29,283 bases of DNA from NCBI GenBank assembly GCA_964614585.1, contig CAZTLW010000013.1:1-29283 (forward strand). Reading direction: 5' to 3'. This DNA is from JAHEFX01 sp964614585 (lineage in GTDB: Bacteria; Actinomycetota; Acidimicrobiia; Spongiisociales; JAENVV01). Below, piece by piece: positions 15,058-21,697 of this stretch (its first letter is position 1; every line of letters starts with the position of its first letter). The translations under genes were made by a program, and so were the position numbers. A model generated the notes under the pieces. That model saw only the letters and a program-made list of their open reading frames with translations. It did no database searches and had not been told where the DNA came from.

Positions 15058-15662
15058 GGGGCCTCGGCACCGACGAGGAGCTCCCGGAGCCCATGGTCGG
15101 TGATCCGGCGACTGACCGAGCTCGGGTGGACGCCCAACCGATCGGCGATGGCCAACTGGCTCGCGCCGTCGGCCAGCGCCCCCAACACGACGGCGTCGTC
15201 GGAATCGAGCTCGGCCACCAGGTGGTCACGGACCGTCAGGTAGCGATCGACGAGCGGGTCGTCGGCACCCTCGACAGCCGTGAGGCGTCGGGGCCGGCCC
15301 CGGCCCGACTCGGACGAGGCGACCCGTTCGAGGGCCTCACGAGCCCGCCACCAGGCCGGCCCGTCCTGGCCGAAGGGAAAGCGTCCCTCGTCGTGGATGA
15401 TCTCGCCGTGACCGATACCCATGCGCACCCGAGCCTGCCCGACGAGTGCGACATGGATCCAGAGCGTCGCCGCCAGGGCGTCGTCGCGGTTCGGGTAGGA
15501 CGCCTGGAACTCATCGCCGATCGTGGCCAACGGCCCGTCGCCCGAGGGCACCCGGGCCGCGACTCGTTCGAAGGCATCCTCGAGCGCCGCCGCGAGGGAT
15601 CGGCGATCGGGGTGGCGGCGGCTGGCGACCACGTCGCCGATGACGGCCCAACGTGCGTCCAT
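15054..15662 (-). CDS. SatD-family protein with C-terminal helix-turn-helix
   Basis: A 202-residue protein. AVIGDVVASRR (Asp10), TIGDEFQASYPN (Asp50) and VRMGIGHGEI follow the SatD-family layout. The two aspartates and GDEFQ suggest a class III cyclase or GGDEF-like palm domain; this resemblance is inference. The last ~50 residues, LGALADGASQLAIADRLGVHPSSVSRRI, form a helix-turn-helix. SatD of Streptococcus mutans was linked to acid tolerance but has no defined activity. A DUF3307-like membrane protein is coupled downstream. The start is 6 nt behind a TACAAT -10 box, and a 19-bp palindrome lies just upstream, a probable autoregulatory site for the HTH. Confidence 0.8.
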   Translation of the reverse strand: MDARWAVIGDVVASRRHPDRRSLAAALEDAFERVAARVPSGDGPLATIGDEFQASYPNRDDALAATLWIHVALVGQARVRMGIGHGEIIHDEGRFPFGQDGPAWWRAREALERVASSESGRGRPRRLTAVEGADDPLVDRYLTVRDHLVAELDSDDAVVLGALADGASQLAIADRLGVHPSSVSRRITDHGLRELLVGAEAP

Positions 15663-15668
15663 ACCGCA

Positions 15669-15674
15669 ATTGTA
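15669..15674 (-). promoter_or_regulatory. -10 box TACAAT, leaderless promoter of satD
   Basis: On the minus strand TACAAT matches TATAAT in 5 of 6 positions, with 6 nt to the ATG at 15662. A poor -35 TTGCGC lies 17 nt further upstream, inside the palindrome. Confidence 0.6.
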
Positions 15675-15679
15675 TTACT

Positions 15680-15698
15680 ATTGCGCCAATGGCGCAAT
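15680..15698. promoter_or_regulatory. Perfect 19-bp palindrome ATTGCGCCA-A-TGGCGCAAT over the satD promoter
   Basis: Arms 15680-15688 and 15690-15698 are exact reverse complements with a single central base. It covers the -35 and spacer of the satD promoter and sits in the 59-nt gap between satD and the SDR stop codon. It is best explained as an operator for the HTH domain of SatD; related half-sites GCAATTGT flank it. Confidence 0.7.
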
Positions 15699-15721
15699 TG
15701 TCGTCTGCGGGCGTCCTGAAA

Positions 15722-16480
15722 TCAGCGGCCGAACACCACCCGTCGCATACCGGCGACCCAGCGGTCTCGGTCGGCGACCTTGCCCGCCTCGTAGCGGGCG
15801 ACCTCGGGGTGGGGGGTGATGAGGAATCGCTCCTCGGCGATCGCCTCCACCACGACCGCCGCCACGTCCTCGGGCTCGAGGATCCCGTCGCCGAGCGTGA
15901 CGTTGCCCGATGGCGTGTCGGCGAGGCCCGCCAGCATTGGGGTCCGCACCCCCTGGGGACAGAGCACCGACACCCCGATCACGTCGCCGTGATTGACGGC
16001 CAGCCACTCGGCGAAGGCCACCGCGGCGTGCTTGGTGAGCGTGTAGGGAGCCGACTGGGGCTCCATGAGCAGGCCGGCCGCCGAGGCCGTCGAGACGACA
16101 TAGCCGTGGCCCCGCTCCAGCATCTGCGGCACCACGTGCCGAGCCGCCCACACGTGGGCCATGGCGTTCACCCGCCAGGAGAGATCCCAGTCCTCGTCGG
16201 TGGCGTCGAGGCCCATCCCAACCGCCACGCCCGCGTTGGAGAACCACAGGTCGATGGGCCCCACCTCGGCCTCGACCCGCTCGACCAGGTCGACGATGCC
16301 TGCCTCGGATCCGACGTCGGCCACCATGCCCACCAGCCCCTCACCGACGGCAGCGACTCGCTCGGCGTCGCGGTCGGCGGCGACCACGGTCGCCCCCTCG
16401 GCGGCGAAGGCCCGGGCACAGGCGAGGCCGATGCCGGACGCAGCGCCGGTGATGACACAGGTGGTCCCGTCGAGTTGCAT
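15722..16480 (-). CDS. Short-chain dehydrogenase/reductase (SDR)
   Basis: A 252-residue classical SDR. The NAD(P)-binding motif TGAASGIG is at residues 11-18, the strand-turn NAG at 82-84, and the catalytic set Ser133, Tyr146 and Lys150 (YTLTK). AADRD after the second strand, with Asp rather than a basic residue, suggests NAD(H) preference. The substrate is unknown. The start is 7 nt behind TAGCGT. It is transcribed divergently from the PLP decarboxylase. Longer open frames through 17422 are antisense to that gene and not used. Confidence 0.88.
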   Translation of the reverse strand: MQLDGTTCVITGAASGIGLACARAFAAEGATVVAADRDAERVAAVGEGLVGMVADVGSEAGIVDLVERVEAEVGPIDLWFSNAGVAVGMGLDATDEDWDLSWRVNAMAHVWAARHVVPQMLERGHGYVVSTASAAGLLMEPQSAPYTLTKHAAVAFAEWLAVNHGDVIGVSVLCPQGVRTPMLAGLADTPSGNVTLGDGILEPEDVAAVVVEAIAEERFLITPHPEVARYEAGKVADRDRWVAGMRRVVFGR

Positions 16481-16487
16481 GCGTGGG

Positions 16488-16493
16488 ACGCTA
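16488..16493 (-). promoter_or_regulatory. -10 box TAGCGT, leaderless promoter of the SDR gene
   Basis: TAGCGT on the minus strand lies 7 nt before the ATG at 16480. Only 42 nt separate the two divergent start codons, so the promoters overlap. Confidence 0.45.
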
Positions 16494-16509
16494 CGCGGCA
16501 GCCGCTCCG

Positions 16510-16515
16510 TAGCAT
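16510..16515 (+). promoter_or_regulatory. -10 box TAGCAT, leaderless promoter of the PLP decarboxylase gene
   Basis: TAGCAT ends 7 nt before the ATG at 16523. It mirrors the -10 box of the divergent SDR gene. Confidence 0.45.
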
Positions 16516-16522
16516 CCGGCCC

Positions 16523-17932
16523 ATGACGCCCGACGAGTTCCGCACCCATGGCAAGGCCCTGGTCGACTGGATCGCCGACTACTGGGAGCGGATCGAGGAC
16601 TTCCCGGTGCGCTCGGGGGTCGAGCCGGGCTGGGTCCGCGCCCAACTCCCCGAACACCCGCCGGAGGCGCCCGAGCCCTTCGAGGCGATGCTCGCCGACA
16701 TCGACCGGGTCGTGGTGCCGGGCCTCACCCACTGGCAACACCCGGGCTTCCATGCCTACTTCAACACCGGCGGGTCGGCCCCGTCGGTGCTCGGCGACCT
16801 GCTCGCGTCCGGGCTCGGGGTGCAGGGGATGCTGTGGGCCACCTCCCCGGCCGCCACCGAGGTCGAGACGCTCGTGCTCGACTGGCTCGCCGAACTGTTG
16901 GACCTGCCGAGGGCCTTCCGGTCCACTGGAACCGGCGGGGGCGTCATCCAGGACTCGGCCTCGTCGGCGACGCTCGTCGCCCTGCTGGCCGCCCGGGAGC
17001 GGACGACGGGGGGCGCCTCGAACCAACGGGGCGTTCGCCAGGGGACCGCCCCGATGACCGTGTACGCCTCCGAGCACGCCCACTCGTCGGTGGAGAAGGC
17101 GGCGCGGATCGCCGGCTTCGGCAGCGAGGCCCTCCGGTCCGTGCCCACCGACCGCGACCACCGGATGCGCCCCGACGCCCTGGCCGCCGCCATGGACTCC
17201 GACGCCGCCCACGGGCGCCGGCCGTCGGCGGTGGTGGCGACGGTGGGCACGACGTCGTCGACGGCCATCGACCCGGTCCGCGCCATCGCCGAGGTGGCCG
17301 CGCCCCACGGCGCCTGGGTGCACGTCGACGCCGCCCTCGCCGGAACCGCGGCGTTGGTCCCCGAGATGCGATGGATCCACGACGGGCTGGAACTCGTCGA
17401 CTCCTACAACATGAACCCCCACAAGTGGATGCTCACCACCTTCGATGCCTCGGCGTTCTGGGTGGCCGACCGGGGGGCGCTGATCGAGGCGCTCTCGATC
17501 CTCCCCGAGTACCTACGCAACGAGGCGTCCGAGTCGGGGGCGGTCATCGACTACCGGGACTGGCAGATCCCCCTGGGGCGCCGATTCCGGGCGCTGAAGC
17601 TGTGGTTCGTCATCCGCTCGTTCGGCGCCGAGGGCCTCCGGGCCATGGTGCGCCACCACCTGGATCTGACCGAGCGGTTCGAGGAATGGATCGACGCCCA
17701 TCCCGCCTATGAGGTGGCGGCGCCGACGACGGTGAACCTCGTCTGTTTCCGCCACGTCGACGGCGACGAGGCCTCGGCGGCGGTGATGGAGGCGATCAAC
17801 ACCGGGGGCGAGGCGTACCTCACCCACACGGTGTTGGACGGGCGCTTCACGCTGCGGGTGGCGATCGGTGCCGAGCGGACGGAGCGCCGTCACATCGACC
17901 GGCTCTGCGAGCTACTCGCCGAGCCGGCCTGA
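16523..17932 (+). CDS. Group II PLP-dependent (aromatic-L-amino-acid type) decarboxylase
   Basis: A 469-residue fold-type I PLP enzyme of the aromatic amino acid decarboxylase group. LTHWQHPGFHAYFNTGGS (about 75-92) is the conserved active-site opening, GGGVIQDSASSATLVAL is the cofactor phosphate region, HVDAALAG gives Asp269 and NMNPHKWM gives the Schiff-base Lys301. Family members decarboxylate tryptophan, tyrosine, DOPA or phenylalanine to the amine in the cytoplasm; which one is used here cannot be decided. The AhpD-like, SDR and oxidoreductase neighbours give no clear pathway. It is followed directly by the left inverted repeat of the AbiEi/DUF559 cassette. Confidence 0.92.
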   Translation: MTPDEFRTHGKALVDWIADYWERIEDFPVRSGVEPGWVRAQLPEHPPEAPEPFEAMLADIDRVVVPGLTHWQHPGFHAYFNTGGSAPSVLGDLLASGLGVQGMLWATSPAATEVETLVLDWLAELLDLPRAFRSTGTGGGVIQDSASSATLVALLAARERTTGGASNQRGVRQGTAPMTVYASEHAHSSVEKAARIAGFGSEALRSVPTDRDHRMRPDALAAAMDSDAAHGRRPSAVVATVGTTSSTAIDPVRAIAEVAAPHGAWVHVDAALAGTAALVPEMRWIHDGLELVDSYNMNPHKWMLTTFDASAFWVADRGALIEALSILPEYLRNEASESGAVIDYRDWQIPLGRRFRALKLWFVIRSFGAEGLRAMVRHHLDLTERFEEWIDAHPAYEVAAPTTVNLVCFRHVDGDEASAAVMEAINTGGEAYLTHTVLDGRFTLRVAIGAERTERRHIDRLCELLAEPA

Positions 17933-17943
17933 CTGACCCCACC

Positions 17944-18036
17944 TGACCCCGCCTGCAACCCAGGGTTGTGGAGGGGGCTCGGCAATCGAGGCGTGGGCTG
18001 GAGAGGGCGTACAGCACCCTCACCGGCCCATGCTTC
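17944..18036 (+). repeat. Left inverted repeat of the AbiEi/DUF559 cassette
   Basis: It begins TGACCCC 11 nt after the decarboxylase stop. Its core GCAACCCAGGGTTGTGG (17955-17971) is identical to the right copy on the opposite strand, and CAACCC-A-GGGTTG within it is itself a palindrome. A second well-conserved block is TGGGCTGNAGAGGGCGT (17994-18010). Confidence 0.8.
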
Positions 18037-18081
18037 CCAAGGGGGTTCCCCTCGGCCGCCGGGCATGCGTCAATACGGGCG

Positions 18082-18975
18082 ATGCAGGACACCGACGTAC
18101 TCCGACTGGCGGCGCGACAAGGCGGCGTCGTCACCCGAGCCCAGGCCCTCGACCTCGGCCTGACTCCCGACGCCATCCGCCACCGAACCCGGACCGGCAC
18201 CTGGACCCGGATCGGACGAGGGATCTACCGCCTCCTCCCCTCCCAAGACGAGCGGGAGTTCCTCCTGGCCGCGGTGGCCACCCTGCCCGATGCCGTCGTG
18301 TCGCACACGTCGGCGGCGCGCCTCCATGGGCTCGAGGGCGTCCCCGTCCGATCCCCGACGGTGACCGTGGTGTCCTCGACGACCCACCGCTTCGAGGGGG
18401 TGGCCGTCCGGCGGGCGATCGTGGGCGTCCCCGACGACCAGCGAGTCCTGGTCGACCGACTCCCGACCACCACCGTGGCACGCACCATCATCGACCTCGC
18501 CGCCGACCTCCACCGCCCGGTGTGGGAGGAGCTGGCCCAGTCGGCCATCGTCACCCGTCGGTGCTCGACCGACCAGCTCCGGCGGGTCGCCGACGTCGTG
18601 TGCGGCCAGGGGCGCCCGGGCTCGGCGATCGTCGGCGAGTTCCTCGCCGATCCCGGCGCGGGCCGTTCGGCCCTGGAGCGACGGGTCGCGGCGTTGCTCG
18701 CACCGCTTCGGCCCGAGGTCGAGTACCCCGCCCCATGGGATCCGAACCAACGGCTGGACTTCGCCTTCCCAGAGGCGCGCGTCGCCGTCGAGGTGGACGG
18801 CTACCGGTGGCACGCCACCCGGTCGAAGTTCGAGGCGGATCGCCGGCGCGACCGGGCTGCGGCGCGCCACGGCTGGCGGATCGTGCGGGTCACCTGGAGT
18901 GACATCCGGGACCGGCCCGGCGAGGTCCTCGCCACGATCGTCGCCCTGCTCGAGATGTCACCCACGCCGATCTGA
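18082..18975 (+). CDS. AbiEi-like winged-helix / DUF559 (Vsr-like nuclease fold) protein
   Basis: A 297-residue two-part protein. Residues 1-55 (VLRLAARQGGVVTRAQALDL, then GTWTRIGRGIYRL) form the winged-helix domain seen in AbiEi-type antitoxins. A middle region (60-185) has VSHTSAARLHGL. The C-terminal 100 residues are DUF559, related to very-short-patch-repair endonucleases: LERRVAALL, then RLDFAFPEARVAVEVDGYRWH with Asp226, Glu237 and Asp239 as the PD-(D/E)xK metal ligands, then RRRDRAAARHGWRIVRVTW. The nuclease residues look intact. No toxin partner (AbiEii) is adjacent. Families like this are multi-copy in actinobacteria with unknown role. Inverted repeats enclose the gene, which suggests selfish or defence functions. 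Confidence 0.85.
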   Translation: MQDTDVLRLAARQGGVVTRAQALDLGLTPDAIRHRTRTGTWTRIGRGIYRLLPSQDEREFLLAAVATLPDAVVSHTSAARLHGLEGVPVRSPTVTVVSSTTHRFEGVAVRRAIVGVPDDQRVLVDRLPTTTVARTIIDLAADLHRPVWEELAQSAIVTRRCSTDQLRRVADVVCGQGRPGSAIVGEFLADPGAGRSALERRVAALLAPLRPEVEYPAPWDPNQRLDFAFPEARVAVEVDGYRWHATRSKFEADRRRDRAAARHGWRIVRVTWSDIRDRPGEVLATIVALLEMSPTPI

Positions 18976-18977
18976 TC

Positions 18978-19070
18978 GAAGCGAGGGCCGGGGGTGGTGC
19001 TCCACGCCCTCTGCAGCCCACACCTCCGAGCACGAGCCCCGCCCACAACCCTGGGTTGCAGAGGGGGTCA
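18978..19070 (-). repeat. Right inverted repeat of the AbiEi/DUF559 cassette
   Basis: It starts 3 nt after the stop of the DUF559 gene and ends in the stop codon of the lipoprotein gene. Read on the minus strand it begins TGACCCC and shares the CAACCC-A-GGGTTG palindrome with the left copy. Confidence 0.8.
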
Positions 19071-19640
19071 GGGGGTGGAGACGACCCCGTCGAAGGTGAC
19101 CGTCCGGAGGTTCTCGAGCGGCTCCGGGGACGTCAGCACGGCGTGGTTCCCGAGCGGGAAGGCGGCCAGCACCAGACCACCCGAGTCGGCGAGCACGTGG
19201 GCGACGTCGGGGGCGACCACGACCACCACCCCCGATCCCTCCGCCGCCCCCAGGTCGAGCGGCAGCACCGTCTCGCCCCCGAAGGTCTCGCGGCACACCT
19301 CGTCGGACCACGACCCACCGACGACGGCGATGCAGTGGCTGTCGTCGACGATGCGGACGAAGAGGTCGTGCTCACCGCAGGGACCCGACGAGCGGGAGAC
19401 GTGGTCCGCATCGGGAGGGAGCCCGAGCGGCTCCAGCACCCGCAGCACCTCGTCCGGCTGGTAGCGGCCCGGACGGCTGAAGATCTCCAGGTCGGCCTCG
19501 GGCACGTCCCGCGTCCGACCGAAGTCCGCCTCGCGGTCGAGGGGGCCGCAGGAGAACCCGCCGGCAATCGGCTCCTCGATCAGCGCGCACCCCGCTGCGA
19601 GCACCCCCACCAACGCCACCAGGCCGAGACGCACGCCCAT
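19068..19640 (-). CDS. Putative lipoprotein of unknown function
   Basis: A 190-residue secreted protein. The N-terminus MGVRLGLVALVGVLAAGCAL is a lipoprotein signal peptide with lipobox LAAGC (modified Cys18). The mature part has four more cysteines (in FSCGP, GPCGEH, HCIAV and EVCRE), possibly two disulfides. No known domain is recognised. The ATG overlaps the Nudix stop by one base (TGATG), so it is translated with that gene. The stop codon is the first triplet of the right inverted repeat, so the original 3' end may have been altered by insertion. Confidence 0.75.
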   Translation of the reverse strand: MGVRLGLVALVGVLAAGCALIEEPIAGGFSCGPLDREADFGRTRDVPEADLEIFSRPGRYQPDEVLRVLEPLGLPPDADHVSRSSGPCGEHDLFVRIVDDSHCIAVVGGSWSDEVCRETFGGETVLPLDLGAAEGSGVVVVVAPDVAHVLADSGGLVLAAFPLGNHAVLTSPEPLENLRTVTFDGVVSTP

Positions 19641-20212
19641 CAGCGTTCCCAACGACCGGCTGGGGCCACTCCGTCCGGCGCCCGATCGGGCAGGCCCAGC
19701 AGCCGTCGGGTCATCGTGGCCGTTGCGCCCCAAAGGATCTCGTCCTCGACCTCCCGGAACCAGACGTGCCGGGACTGCCACTCCTCGTGCCACCAACCAG
19801 CCTCGTCGGCGAGGTCGGCAAGCCGGGGCTCCAGCACCCGTTCGACCTCGCCCGGGTCGGGACGAAGCACCGGACGGGGCGCCACCCGCCCGACGACGGG
19901 CACGACGTACCGGGTGTACTCGACCGTGTGGATGGGCTCGAGGTAACCGAGCACCTCGACGGTGTCGGGTGCGATGTCGACCTCCTCGTGGGCCTCCCGA
20001 AGGGCCGTGCCCACGATGCCCTCGTCGCCCGGTTCCGGCTTGCCACCCGGGAAGGCGAGGTGACCCTTGTGGGTCGGCATGTGCATGGGGCGCTTCGTCA
20101 ACAGCAGGTGGACCCGCCCCTCGAACTCGTAGAGCGCCGCGAGCACGGCGGCGTAGACGCCCGCCGACGGCGCGCGATCGGTGATGCCGGTGAGGAGGTC
20201 CCAGTCGCTCAC
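19640..20212 (-). CDS. Nudix hydrolase, CoA pyrophosphatase (NudL-like)
   Basis: A 190-residue Nudix enzyme. LLLTKRPMHMPTHKGHLAF (about 36-54) corresponds to the UPF0035 motif of coenzyme A pyrophosphatases, directly followed by a Nudix box at about 56-80 ending ALREAHEEVDI with Glu73, Glu76 and Glu77 as metal ligands. These enzymes cleave CoA or acyl-CoA to 3',5'-ADP and phosphopantetheine. The GTG start lies 6 nt behind a CACAAT -10 box. It heads an operon with the lipoprotein gene and is divergent from the GNAT gene (53 nt apart). Confidence 0.88.
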   Translation of the reverse strand: MSDWDLLTGITDRAPSAGVYAAVLAALYEFEGRVHLLLTKRPMHMPTHKGHLAFPGGKPEPGDEGIVGTALREAHEEVDIAPDTVEVLGYLEPIHTVEYTRYVVPVVGRVAPRPVLRPDPGEVERVLEPRLADLADEAGWWHEEWQSRHVWFREVEDEILWGATATMTRRLLGLPDRAPDGVAPAGRWER

Positions 20213-20218
20213 GAACCG

Positions 20219-20224
20219 ATTGTG
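20219..20224 (-). promoter_or_regulatory. -10 box CACAAT, leaderless promoter of the Nudix gene
   Basis: CACAAT on the minus strand lies 6 nt before the GTG at 20212. Confidence 0.4.
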
Positions 20225-20253
20225 GCCGATCGCCCCGGCAACCGGCCACGGCG

Positions 20254-20259
20254 TATCCT
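20254..20259 (+). promoter_or_regulatory. -10 box TATCCT, leaderless promoter of the GNAT gene
   Basis: TATCCT ends 6 nt before the ATG at 20266. No clear -35 was seen. Confidence 0.5.
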
Positions 20260-20265
20260 GCTTCG

Positions 20266-20841
20266 ATGACGTTGGCGGCGGTCCCCCGCGAGACGAGCCG
20301 GCTCTCCCTCGAGCCCTTCCGGCGACGCGACGTCGATCCCCTGGTCGAGGCCGTGCGCGCCTCGCTGCCCGAGCTCGGCCGCTGGCTCCCGTGGCCCCAC
20401 GCCCACTATGGGCGATCCGATGCGAACCGGTTCATCCGAGACTCGATGCGCTCGTGGCGGGAGCAGCGGGCCTTCGACTTCGCCCTCAGGGCCCACCACG
20501 CCCCGAACCACCATCTCGGCAACATCTCGATCTGGCACACCTCCCGCCAGTTCCGGGTCGGGGAGATCGGCTACTGGATCCGGTCCGACGCCACGGGCCG
20601 GGGCATCGCCACCGAGGCGGCGAGCGCCATGCTGGCCCTCGGCTTCGGACCACTCGGCATGCACCGCATCACGCTGCGGATCGCCGTCGGCAACATCGCC
20701 TCCGAGCGCATCGCGGAGAAGCTCGGCTTCACTCGGGAGGGCGTGCTGCGGGAGGTCATCAAGGTCGGGGACCAGTGGATGGACCACACCCTGTTCAGCC
20801 TGCTGGACTCGGAGTACCGCGCTCGACCACCTCACGGCTGA
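20266..20841 (+). CDS. GNAT acetyltransferase (RimJ/RimL-like)
   Basis: A 191-residue acetyltransferase. SRLSLEPFRRRDVDPLVEAV is the usual N-terminal strand and helix, IGYWIRSDATGRGIATEA (about 102-119) is the acetyl-CoA pyrophosphate loop (motif A) and NIASERIAEKLGFTREGVLRE is motif B. It resembles ribosomal-protein-serine/alanine N-acetyltransferases, but this family also acetylates small molecules. Convergent with the Lrp gene, with a 47-nt overlap at the 3' ends. Confidence 0.88.
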   Translation: MTLAAVPRETSRLSLEPFRRRDVDPLVEAVRASLPELGRWLPWPHAHYGRSDANRFIRDSMRSWREQRAFDFALRAHHAPNHHLGNISIWHTSRQFRVGEIGYWIRSDATGRGIATEAASAMLALGFGPLGMHRITLRIAVGNIASERIAEKLGFTREGVLREVIKVGDQWMDHTLFSLLDSEYRARPPHG

Positions 20842-21319
20842 CGTGCGACCACGGCACCGGTGACGACGTCACGATGTGGGTGAGGGTGCCGACGTCGTAG
20901 GCGTCGGTGAGGTCATCGATGAGGGCTTCGAGGTGGGCCGTGGACGAACAGACCACCCGGATCACGTGGCTCTCCGATCCCGTCACCCGGTGACACTCGA
21001 TCACCTCGGGTCGATCGGCCGCCCACGTGCCGACACCGCGGTAGCTGGCCCCACCCCGGGCCGTGATCCGAATGATCGCCAGCAACGGGAGACCGAGGGC
21101 CTCGAAGTCGAGCTGCGCCCGATAGCCGGTGATCACGCCCGCACGCTCGAGCCGGCGGACCCGCTCGGTGACCGCCGGTGCGGACAGGCCGACTCGGGCA
21201 CCCAGCTCTCGGTAGGAGATACGGGCGTCGGCCTGGAGGATCTCGAGGATCAGCCAGGAGATGTCGTCGAGTTGCAGGGGAACCTCCCGAACGCGCGGTC
21301 CGTCAACCGGTGACCCCAC
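20795..21319 (-). CDS. Lrp/AsnC family transcriptional regulator
   Basis: A 174-residue protein. The N-terminal HTH (about 17-65: LDDISWLILEILQADARISYRELGARVGLS, then AVTERVRRLERAGVITGY) matches AsnC-type recognition. A RAM ligand-binding domain follows (about 75-160), with GVGTWAADRPEVIECHRVTG and a final strand pair GTLTHIVTS. Lrp-type proteins sense amino acids and act locally or globally. The GTG at 21319 is the only usable start, since a TGA precedes it in frame. A TACAAT -10 box lies 21 nt upstream. The neighbours do not indicate the target genes. Confidence 0.9.
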   Translation of the reverse strand: MGSPVDGPRVREVPLQLDDISWLILEILQADARISYRELGARVGLSAPAVTERVRRLERAGVITGYRAQLDFEALGLPLLAIIRITARGGASYRGVGTWAADRPEVIECHRVTGSESHVIRVVCSSTAHLEALIDDLTDAYDVGTLTHIVTSSPVPWSHVSREVVERGTPSPAG

Positions 21320-21340
21320 TCACGGGATCACTGATGTCGT

Positions 21341-21346
21341 ATTGTA
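21341..21346 (-). promoter_or_regulatory. -10 box TACAAT of the Lrp gene
   Basis: TACAAT on the minus strand, 21 nt before the GTG start, in an unusually AT-rich stretch (21330-21440). Confidence 0.5.
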
Positions 21347-21420
21347 AAGACATATCCGGATCTCTCCATGGTTTTCGTGGCTCGATCACGATTTCACGGA
21401 CCAATGGGAGCGGGTTCTCG

Positions 21421-21438
21421 GAATACCCTTTGGTATTC
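21421..21438. promoter_or_regulatory. Palindrome GAATACC-N4-GGTATTC in the promoter region of the small protein gene
   Basis: Perfect 7-bp arms (21421-21427 and 21432-21438) in the AT-rich gap between the divergent Lrp and small-protein genes. TATTCT (21434-21439) within it could be a -10 box. GTTCTC (21414-21419) and a GAGAAC at about 21447-21452 extend the symmetry. A regulator binding here is likely; the adjacent Lrp protein is one candidate. Confidence 0.5.
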
Positions 21439-21491
21439 TGTTCCGTAGAGAACACGAATCCCCCACCGCAATGACCACCGAAAGGCCGGCC

Positions 21492-21647
21492 ATGAACTTC
21501 CAGCGTGCCTTCAATGATCTCCTGTCCGCGTGGCGATTCCACGAGGAACTTCGCGAGCACGGGGCGGGCTTCGACGAGATCGTCGACAGCCAGATCCGCC
21601 TCCAGGCTGCTCGTGACACCATGATGCTCGTCCGCAAGGGCATCTGA
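21492..21647 (+). CDS. Small protein of 51 residues, unknown function
   Basis: ATG 21492 to TGA 21645-21647, beginning MNFQRAFNDLLSAW and ending TMMLVRKGI. AAAGG lies 6 nt upstream, which favours this start over the in-frame ATG at 21471 (58 residues). The sequence is predicted helical, amphipathic and rich in charged residues, with no membrane segment. It has its own AT-rich promoter region with a palindrome and a downstream hairpin terminator, so it looks like a real, separately regulated gene. I do not recognise a family. Confidence 0.6.
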   Translation: MNFQRAFNDLLSAWRFHEELREHGAGFDEIVDSQIRLQAARDTMMLVRKGI

Positions 21648-21667
21648 CCCCACCGGATCCGATTCGA

Positions 21668-21693
21668 ACGAGGGGCCCCACGGGGTCCCTCGT
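21668..21693. terminator. Bidirectional hairpin between the small gene and the QEGLA gene
   Basis: ACGAGGG (21668-21674) pairs with CCCTCGT (21687-21693), with further CCC/GGG pairing inside. There is no long T tract. It sits between convergent genes ending at 21647 and 21698, so it can stop transcription from both sides. Confidence 0.6.
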
Positions 21694-21697
21694 CGCG

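Larger units (their letters stand above)
17944..19070. mobile_element. Putative cassette: AbiEi/DUF559 gene bounded by ~93-bp inverted repeats
   Basis: The left copy (17944-18036) and the reverse complement of the right copy (18978-19070) align without gaps at about 74 of 93 positions, counted by eye. They enclose exactly one gene (18082-18975) and together fill the whole space between two convergent genes. The right copy provides the stop codon of the lipoprotein gene (19068-19070). No transposase and no convincing target-site duplication are visible. Whether it moves is inference. Confidence 0.6.

Noticed and set aside
15722..17422. A long minus-strand open frame extending the SDR protein upstream
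   Set aside because: The extension is antisense to the PLP decarboxylase; the SDR starts at 16480 with its -10 box.
18082..18975. Complete AbiE toxin-antitoxin pair
   Set aside because: No AbiEii nucleotidyltransferase gene is adjacent; the protein instead carries a C-terminal DUF559 domain.
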